DNA of 28,374 nt from Clostridia bacterium (GTDB lineage: Bacteria; Bacillota; Clostridia; Oscillospirales; CAG-272). The position numbers were made by a program, and so were the translations under genes. The DNA lies in the NCBI GenBank assembly GCA_017624795.1, contig JAGAMJ010000052.1, positions 1 through 28,374 on the forward strand, read 5' to 3'. Under the pieces are notes generated by a model. It was not told the origin of the DNA, ran no database searches, and worked only from the letters and a program-made list of their open reading frames with translations. This document shows, in pieces, positions 23,304 to 28,374 of the stretch (position 1 is the stretch's first letter; every line of letters starts with the position of its first letter).

Positions 23304-24000
23304 AGTCCTTGACGATCTCGGCGGCGATCACTAGCCCCGCCGCCGCGGGCACAAAGGAAATGCTGCCCGGCGCGTGTCTGCCGTGCTCGGCAGGGACTGT
23401 CACCCTGATGGGCGGCTCGGACGACCACAAGACCTTGACCTTTTTGATCCCTTCCTTGCGGCAAAGGCCTCTAACGGTACGCGCAAGCGGACAGATCGAG
23501 GTCTTTTCAAGGTCGCTCACGCGAAGACGGGTGGGATCCAGCTTGTTGCCCGTTCCCATACAGGAAAGAATGGGCACGCCCGCCGCTTTGCTACGGCGGA
23601 TCAGCTCCATTTTTGCAGACACGGTATCCACGGCGTCCACAATATAGTCATATACCGAAAGGTCGACCTCGTCGGCATTTTCGGGCAGATAAAACAAATG
23701 GTGTGCCTCGATCTTCACGTCGGGATTGATGTCCCTTGCGCGCGCCGCCGCCACGTCGGTCTTGTACTGCCCCACGGTGCTGTGCAAAGCGATGATCTGA
23801 CGGTTCAGATTTGTCACGCTGACGGTATCGGGATCAAAAAGATCCAACGCGCCAACGCCTGCGCGCACCAGCGCCTCGACCACGTATCCGCCGACACCGC
23901 CAACGCCAAATACCGCCACACGGGTGGCGGAAAGTCGCTCTATTCCCTCTTTGCCGATGAGCAGCGCCGTGCGCCCACTCCATACCTCACGCTCTGCCAT
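23290..24000 (-). CDS. tcdA: tRNA threonylcarbamoyladenosine dehydratase TcdA
   Basis: This 236-residue E1-like enzyme cyclises t6A37 of tRNA to ct6A using ATP. The nucleotide site GVGGVGG lies at 32-38 and the NLNRQIIA segment at 64-71. VDAVDTVSAKMELI and SCMGTGNKLDPTRL are family-typical. The chosen start MAEREVWSGR has AAGGAG six bases upstream. A longer frame would extend through the promoter and is rejected. The last codons lie in the inverted repeat of the palindromic element, so the C-terminus may have been altered by it. Confidence 0.95.
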   Translation of the reverse strand: MAEREVWSGRTALLIGKEGIERLSATRVAVFGVGGVGGYVVEALVRAGVGALDLFDPDTVSVTNLNRQIIALHSTVGQYKTDVAAARARDINPDVKIEAHHLFYLPENADEVDLSVYDYIVDAVDTVSAKMELIRRSKAAGVPILSCMGTGNKLDPTRLRVSDLEKTSICPLARTVRGLCRKEGIKKVKVLWSSEPPIRVTVPAEHGRHAPGSISFVPAAAGLVIAAEIVKDLLRQ

Positions 24001-24030
24001 AGAAGCTCCTTGTCTTGGTTTGTTGCGTCC

Positions 24031-24060
24031 ATTATACCAATTTTTCAAAACGCTTGTCAA
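24031..24060 (-). promoter_or_regulatory. Promoter for tcdA
   Basis: On the minus strand TTGACA (24060-24055) is followed after 18 bases by TATAAT (24036-24031), about 30 bases upstream of the start. Confidence 0.75.
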
Positions 24061-24110
24061 GCCCTATTGCGCGCGGCGCCCTTTTCCTGCATTTTCCCGT
24101 CCCGTTCACC

Positions 24111-24139
24111 TTGACACTGTTTTTTGAATATGTTAATAT
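24111..24139 (+). promoter_or_regulatory. Promoter for the DUF2974 gene
   Basis: TTGACA (24111-24116) is followed after 17 bases by TAATAT (24134-24139), giving a short leader before the start at 24177. Confidence 0.7.
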
Positions 24140-24176
24140 AAATATAGAAAATATGTTTGAAAAAAGGAGGGCTTTT

Positions 24177-25286
24177 ATGAGCAACATATTCGACTACCTC
24201 GCCTGGCGAGGCGACCTCTCCTTTGGCAACGCGCCGCTTTGCCCCGTGGACGCGCTGATCTTTTCGATGCTGCCCTACATACGCTTGGAGGACTTCGTGC
24301 CGTCCTCGGCACGCGGAGAACCCGTACGTCTTGCGGACGCGGCAAGCGCATATTTCGCAAACCCACCCAAAAAAGTCAACCCCGACGTCAATCACGCAAA
24401 GCTGTTGCAGCTCCTTGCCGAAGCCCCGCGCTTCGCGCCGCTGCGTCTGCTCGCGGCACAAAAGGAGGTCGATCCCAAAAGCGTGATGCAGTTTGCGGCG
24501 ATCACCGTGCTGCTGCCGGGGCAAAATCTGTTCGTCGCCTTTGAGGGCACCGACGACACCCTGATCGGCTGGCAAGAGGACTTCCGTATGAGCTATGAAT
24601 GTCCCGTCCCCGCCCAGCTGCGCGCGGCGGAATACCTGCGCGCGGTGGCAGCCGCACACCCGTTGCGCCGCATCTTTGTCGGGGGACACTCCAAGGGCGG
24701 CAATCTTGCTATGTACGCGGCGGTCCACTGCGGCCCCGAATACCGTCACCGCATCCGCGCCATTTACAACAACGACGGCCCCGGCTTTTGCGACGATACC
24801 ATCGCCTCGCCCGAATACACCGAGCTGCGCAGCCGTATCCACACTTATTTGCCCGAATCCTCGATTGTGGCGGTGCTGTTGGAGCACGACAACAATTACA
24901 AGATCGTGAAAAGCGCCGCCGTGGGGCTTTTTCAGCACGATGCTTATTCCTGGCAGATACGCGGTGCCGATTTTGAGTACACCGACCGGCGCACCGCCTT
25001 CGGACAAGAAACAGAGGCGATCGTCGATCGCTTCGTTAGCGAGCTGAGCCCCGAGCGCAAGCGGCAGTTTGGCGAGGCATTATTCGCGATCCTTCAAAGC
25101 ACCGAGCAGGAAACCGTTTCGGGCATCACGGGCAACAAGCTGCAAAGCTTCCGCCGTATTTTGTCCTCTTACGCCGACCTTGATCCCAAGGTACGCAGCG
25201 TCCTCAACGATTCCTTTTCGGCACTCAACCGTTTTCGCAAGGACGTACGCAAGGGGCGGCTGCCGAACACAGAAAAATCTTCTTGA
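24177..25286 (+). CDS. DUF2974 (Mbeg1-like) alpha/beta hydrolase
   Basis: This is a protein of 369 residues. MSNIFDYLAWRGDLSF is typical of the family. The start has AGGAGG eight bases upstream; a longer in-frame extension covers the promoter and is rejected. The nucleophile elbow GGHSKGGN puts the serine at 172, preceded by a FEGTDDTLIGWQEDF segment (121-135). Asp and His partners are likely in NNDGPGF and further on. It is cytoplasmic with no signal peptide. A lipase or esterase activity is inferred from the fold; the substrate is unknown. Confidence 0.9.
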   Translation: MSNIFDYLAWRGDLSFGNAPLCPVDALIFSMLPYIRLEDFVPSSARGEPVRLADAASAYFANPPKKVNPDVNHAKLLQLLAEAPRFAPLRLLAAQKEVDPKSVMQFAAITVLLPGQNLFVAFEGTDDTLIGWQEDFRMSYECPVPAQLRAAEYLRAVAAAHPLRRIFVGGHSKGGNLAMYAAVHCGPEYRHRIRAIYNNDGPGFCDDTIASPEYTELRSRIHTYLPESSIVAVLLEHDNNYKIVKSAAVGLFQHDAYSWQIRGADFEYTDRRTAFGQETEAIVDRFVSELSPERKRQFGEALFAILQSTEQETVSGITGNKLQSFRRILSSYADLDPKVRSVLNDSFSALNRFRKDVRKGRLPNTEKSS

Positions 25287-25350
25287 TCTCATTCACCCAC
25301 GCGAAAAACAGGGTATATTAAGGATGACAGAAAATAAAAGGAGTAACTAA

Positions 25351-26079
25351 ATGGAGCCCTTGATCACCGCTTGTATGCGGCTTTACGATATGGCTTTCCC
25401 CGGTGAGCCGGAAGCATTCACACGGGCGATGTTTGATCGCTACGCCCAAGATCACCTGCGCGTGATCTGCGAGGACGGGGAGCCGATCTCGATGCTTTTT
25501 TCGATACCGTATCCCATCATAACGAAAAACGGCACGGTGGACGCGCGCTACCTTTACGCCGTCGCAACGCACCCCGACCACAGAGGAAAGGGGCTTGCAA
25601 AGCAGTTGCTTTTGCAGGAAGCCGCAGAGCACCCTGCCTTTCTGCGCCCGATGTCGCAAAGTCTTTTCGACTATTACGGCAAGGTGGGCTTTGTCCCATT
25701 TTCACCGATCGAAATCGAAGCAGGAGCTGCCGATGCTCCAAGCGGCGCGGAGCGTCTGCTGTCCCCTGCGGAATTTTTGGCACTGCGTGACCGCCTCGCA
25801 CCCTTCCCCCACTGCCGCCCGACCGAGCAATTTCTCTCGCTTTACGAAAACGGCGGCGGCACGGTGGCACACGGGGAGGACGCCGTAGCGCTCTTTGAGC
25901 AAGCAAAGGGCGGTGTTCTTTTCAAGGAATATTGGGGAAACCCCGTTTTCGCACCCCGTTTGGCGGCTTTTTTGGGCGGAACGCGCTTTGAGCTGCGTCG
26001 CTTTTCACAAAGCGGAACCTGCTTTGGCGTTGGCATCGGTGTCCCACAGGGCACCGCGTTCCTTGCGGCGCTGGACTGA
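25351..26079 (+). CDS. GNAT-family N-acetyltransferase
   Basis: This is a protein of 242 residues. The acetyl-CoA-binding motif HPDHRGKGLAKQLL (74-87) marks a GNAT domain, with a YYGKVGF segment after it. About 110 further residues may form a second, degenerate domain as in Eis-like proteins. The start has AAAAGGAG about seven bases upstream. A weak -10-like TATATT at 25314 lies upstream without a good -35 box. It is followed 36 bases later by dinB, suggesting co-transcription. The substrate is unknown. Confidence 0.88.
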   Translation: MEPLITACMRLYDMAFPGEPEAFTRAMFDRYAQDHLRVICEDGEPISMLFSIPYPIITKNGTVDARYLYAVATHPDHRGKGLAKQLLLQEAAEHPAFLRPMSQSLFDYYGKVGFVPFSPIEIEAGAADAPSGAERLLSPAEFLALRDRLAPFPHCRPTEQFLSLYENGGGTVAHGEDAVALFEQAKGGVLFKEYWGNPVFAPRLAAFLGGTRFELRRFSQSGTCFGVGIGVPQGTAFLAALD

Positions 26080-26115
26080 CTTTTAACACGGAATTTTGAG
26101 AAAGGAGGGCTCGAA

Positions 26116-27339
26116 ATGGGCACTGACCGCGTAATATTGCACTGTGACTGCAACGGCTTTTTTGCCTCGGTGGAAACCCTGATCGAGCCGTCGCTTGCAA
26201 GCTTCCCTATGGTCGTCACGGGCGATCCCGAAAGCCGCCACGGCATCATACTTGCTAAAAACGAAAAGGCAAAGGCATACGGCATACAGACCGCTGAAAC
26301 CATCTGGCAAGCCAAGCAAAAATGCCCGAACCTTGTCTGCGTGTTGCCCCACCGTGGGGCTTATTCCGAGATCTCAAAGCGCGTGAACGCGATCTATCTC
26401 GATTACACCGACCTTGTCGATCCCTTTGGCATCGACGAATCCTTTCTTGACGTAACGGGCAGTATGCGACTGTTCGGCAAGTCACCAAAGGAGCTTGCCG
26501 ACACCATTCGCGAGCGCGTGAAGCGCGAGATCGGCATCACCATTTCGGTTGGCGTCAGCTTTTGCCGCGTATTCGCAAAGCTTGGCAGCGACTATAAAAA
26601 GCCCGATGCCACCACCGTCATTGACCGTGAAAATTACCGCGCCGTGGCATATCCTCTGCCCGTTTCTGCCCTTTTGTTTGCGGGCAAGCGTACCACGGAA
26701 GCGCTTGCGAAAATGGGGATCCTGACCATCGGCGATCTTGCCGCGGCTGACCGCGCAACGCTGACGAGGCGTCTTGGCGAGGCAGGCGACACCCTTTGGC
26801 GCTACGCGAGCGGCCTTGACGACGAGCCCGTCCGCTCCTATTATGACCGCCCCGCACCCAAATCGGTGGGCAACGGTATGACCTTTCGCCGTGACATCGC
26901 GGGTGTGGACGAGATCCGCGCGGGCGTGCAGGCGCTATCCGATTCGGTCGCGGCACGACTCCGCGACGCCGACCGCAAATGCACCGTGATACAGGTGCAG
27001 ATCAAGGACCCGAATTTCCATACCGTTCAGCGGCAGACCACGCTGCGCCGCGCAACCTGGCTCCAACAGGAGCTCTCCGAGCACGCCATGGAGTTGATCC
27101 GAGCGGCGGTGGGCTTTGGCGCAAGCATTCGCGCCATCACGATCACCGCGGCGGGGCTTGTTGACTCGGGCGAGAGCGAGGAGCAGCTGGATATCTTTTC
27201 CACCCCGGAAAAGTCAAACGGCAAGCAGGAATCGGTCGAAAAAACGATGGCGGATATCCGCGGCAAGCACGGGCACGCCAGCATTCGCCTTGGGTGCTAC
27301 GAGAACACCGAGATCGGCACAGGCCATCAAAAGGATTAA
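26116..27339 (+). CDS. dinB: DNA polymerase IV, Y family
   Basis: This is a protein of 407 residues. It copies damaged DNA with low fidelity. The active-site block ILHCDCNGFFASVE carries metal ligand Asp11, and GIDESFLDVTG carries Asp107 and Glu108. The fingers, thumb and little-finger domains follow in the usual order. QLDIF near the C-terminus is a beta-clamp binding motif. The ribosome site AAAGGAGG precedes the start. No LexA-like operator was noticed upstream. Confidence 0.96.
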   Translation: MGTDRVILHCDCNGFFASVETLIEPSLASFPMVVTGDPESRHGIILAKNEKAKAYGIQTAETIWQAKQKCPNLVCVLPHRGAYSEISKRVNAIYLDYTDLVDPFGIDESFLDVTGSMRLFGKSPKELADTIRERVKREIGITISVGVSFCRVFAKLGSDYKKPDATTVIDRENYRAVAYPLPVSALLFAGKRTTEALAKMGILTIGDLAAADRATLTRRLGEAGDTLWRYASGLDDEPVRSYYDRPAPKSVGNGMTFRRDIAGVDEIRAGVQALSDSVAARLRDADRKCTVIQVQIKDPNFHTVQRQTTLRRATWLQQELSEHAMELIRAAVGFGASIRAITITAAGLVDSGESEEQLDIFSTPEKSNGKQESVEKTMADIRGKHGHASIRLGCYENTEIGTGHQKD

Positions 27340-27350
27340 GATCTTAACAA

Positions 27351-27390
27351 AAAAACGGCTCTCGCAACTGTATTTGCGAGAGCCGTTTTT
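27351..27390. terminator. Two-way terminator between dinB and pnuC
   Basis: A perfect 17-base-pair stem (27351-27367 with 27374-27390) with A5/T5 ends lies between the convergent genes, 11 bases after dinB and 11 before the pnuC stop. Confidence 0.9.
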
Positions 27391-27401
27391 CACTATCAGC
27401 T

Positions 27402-28088
27402 TTATTCTTCACTCTGTCTTTTCTTCATCGTGCACCAATTGATAAACGCATAAATATCGTTTGCAAGGAACGCCACAAAACAGATCACCACCGAAAGGTA
27501 GGAAAGATCACGAATCGCGGCAAGCACCCAAAGCACGATCAGCACGACATCGTTGGCGCCATAGCACAGCGCGTAATAGGGACTGCGGCGAGCGCACAGA
27601 TACACCGCCGTGAAGCTGGTGGCGACCGACAGTGTGCTTGGGATCAGGTTTGCCGTTCCAAACACCTTCAAAATGAAGTAAAACCCGACCGTTATGCCGA
27701 CCGTCAGTACCCCCAACAAAAGGTATTCCTTGCCGTGGACCTCGCCCACCTCGACCTCGGCGCGACGTTCCTTGTGCGGGTGGCGCAGCCAAGCAACGAG
27801 GGAAAGCACCGACATCGGCATCGTCATGCCGAGATAGGTGATCATTTCCCCATAATAGGCAAAGGAAAAGGAAATGATGCTGTATATCACGCTGAACACG
27901 ACCGAAAGCGCCATACCAAGCGGATTGCCCTTGGCGCAAAGGATCAACGAGCTGACACCGATCAGTGAGCCGATCAGCGACAGATATCCCGTTTGCTCAA
28001 AGCAGAAAAAGGATATTGAGATCGCCAGCACCGATGCGCCCCAAAGGCAAAGCTCAACGGCGGAAAAATAGTTCAGTATACGCTTCAT
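27402..28088 (-). CDS. pnuC: Nicotinamide riboside transporter PnuC family
   Basis: This is a protein of 228 residues with about seven membrane segments. The C-terminal signature is clear: YLCARRSPYYALCYGANDVV, then LWVLAAIRDLSYLSVV and NDIYAFINW. Members import nicotinamide riboside or related vitamins by facilitated diffusion coupled to phosphorylation. The exact substrate is inferred. GGAG lies about nine bases before the start. The leader is short (about 30 bases), so no riboswitch fits. Confidence 0.93.
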   Translation of the reverse strand: MKRILNYFSAVELCLWGASVLAISISFFCFEQTGYLSLIGSLIGVSSLILCAKGNPLGMALSVVFSVIYSIISFSFAYYGEMITYLGMTMPMSVLSLVAWLRHPHKERRAEVEVGEVHGKEYLLLGVLTVGITVGFYFILKVFGTANLIPSTLSVATSFTAVYLCARRSPYYALCYGANDVVLIVLWVLAAIRDLSYLSVVICFVAFLANDIYAFINWCTMKKRQSEE

Positions 28089-28125
28089 AAAGCTTACTCC
28101 GTGAAAAATATGATCAACGCAACAG

Positions 28126-28155
28126 ATTATAACACAGCCCCCCTTTCAAAGTCAA
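28126..28155 (-). promoter_or_regulatory. Promoter for pnuC
   Basis: On the minus strand TTGACT (28155-28150) is followed after 18 bases by TATAAT (28131-28126). Confidence 0.7.
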
Positions 28156-28185
28156 CACCAAAAAAGCGCAAAAAAGCGAAAACGG

Positions 28186-28214
28186 TTGCAAAATTTGCGT
28201 TAATATGCTATAAT
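28186..28214 (+). promoter_or_regulatory. Promoter for the pyridoxamine-phosphate-oxidase-like gene
   Basis: TTGCAA (28186-28191) is followed after 17 bases by TATAAT (28209-28214), 26 bases upstream of the start codon. Confidence 0.78.
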
Positions 28215-28240
28215 CGGTATAGTAAAAAAGGAGGTGCCGT

Positions 28241-28374
28241 ATGAAAAAAGGAATCACACGCAGAGAGCGCGAGGTCACGGATACAAATGAGATCCTCGGC
28301 ATTCTGGACAGAGCAAAGATCGTTCACGTCGGCATGATCGATGGGGACAGCCCCTACGTTGTGCCGATGAATTA
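28241..28374 (+). CDS. Pyridoxamine 5'-phosphate oxidase family protein, N-terminal part
   Basis: The 44 visible residues start MKKGITRREREVTD and include ILDRAKIVHVGMIDGD and PYVVPMN, the usual opening of FMN-binding split-barrel proteins of the NimA-like group in Clostridia. The start has AGGAGG six bases upstream. The gene runs off the right edge. Substrate and activity cannot be told. Confidence 0.85.
   Translation, partial: MKKGITRREREVTDTNEILGILDRAKIVHVGMIDGDSPYVVPMN

Noticed and set aside
27402..28126. A riboswitch before pnuC
   Set aside because: The distance from the predicted start of transcription to the start codon is only about 30 bases.
1..28374. tRNA, rRNA, CRISPR arrays, prophage, transposase or defence genes
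   Set aside because: I looked on both strands and saw no tRNA or rRNA gene, no regularly spaced repeats, and no integrase or transposase frames. The window is core chromosome.

Overview
The window reads as core chromosome of an endospore-forming member of the Firmicutes, class Clostridia, probably an uncultured gut Oscillospirales-type organism. The evidence is the gene order yicC-remA-gmk-rpoZ-priA-def-fmt-(zinc peptidase)-rsmB-rlmN-rsgA-thiN, a spoVM gene, strong AGGAGG-type ribosome sites, and families usual in gut clostridia (DUF1292, CD1247-type, DUF2974, WG repeats). The DNA is GC-rich in genes and AT-rich at promoters. The genus cannot be told from the sequence alone.

Layout. 1-1640: two leftward genes for exported proteins, the first cut by the window edge and preceded by a long leader. 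1722-3414: comM with its own promoter and terminator. 3523-4237: a small DUF1292 gene, then about 350 bases that hold a structured RNA candidate and a two-way terminator. 4247-8389: leftward genes for a zinc-ribbon/WG-repeat membrane protein, release factor 3 (prfC) and an MscS channel. 8472-10301: asparagine synthase, leftward. 10349-10654: a rightward pair of tiny genes, an unnamed 56-residue membrane protein and spoVM (26 residues). 10706-21879: one 13-gene leftward operon behind a perfect consensus promoter, covering RNA/ribosome quality control, GMP kinase, RNA polymerase omega, replication restart, N-formyl-Met processing, rRNA methylation, ribosome assembly and thiamine pyrophosphate. 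21943-23100: efp and a CD1247-type zinc-ribbon gene, rightward. 23137-24060: a 167-base palindromic element fused to the 3' end of leftward tcdA. 24111-27390: a DUF2974 hydrolase, a GNAT acetyltransferase and DNA polymerase IV, rightward. 27402-28374: leftward pnuC and the start of a rightward pyridoxamine-phosphate-oxidase-like gene.

How the genes fit together. Most of the window is housekeeping for translation (prfC, efp, def, fmt, rsmB, rlmN, rsgA, tcdA), plus replication and repair (priA, dinB). Compared with Bacillus subtilis, the large operon lacks prpC, prkC and rpe. A 53-residue membrane protein sits where the kinase/phosphatase pair would be. spoVM, normally just downstream of thiN on the same strand, is here on the opposite strand, convergent with thiN and divergent from asparagine synthase.

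Most worth a second look: the spoVM pair with its unnamed partner, the RNA candidate at about 3900-4110 (its G-U pairs fit only the + strand), the palindromic element that supplies the last codons of tcdA, and the repeated use of TTGCAA as -35 box with exactly 17 bases to the -10 box. All database searches and folding calculations mentioned below remain to be run.
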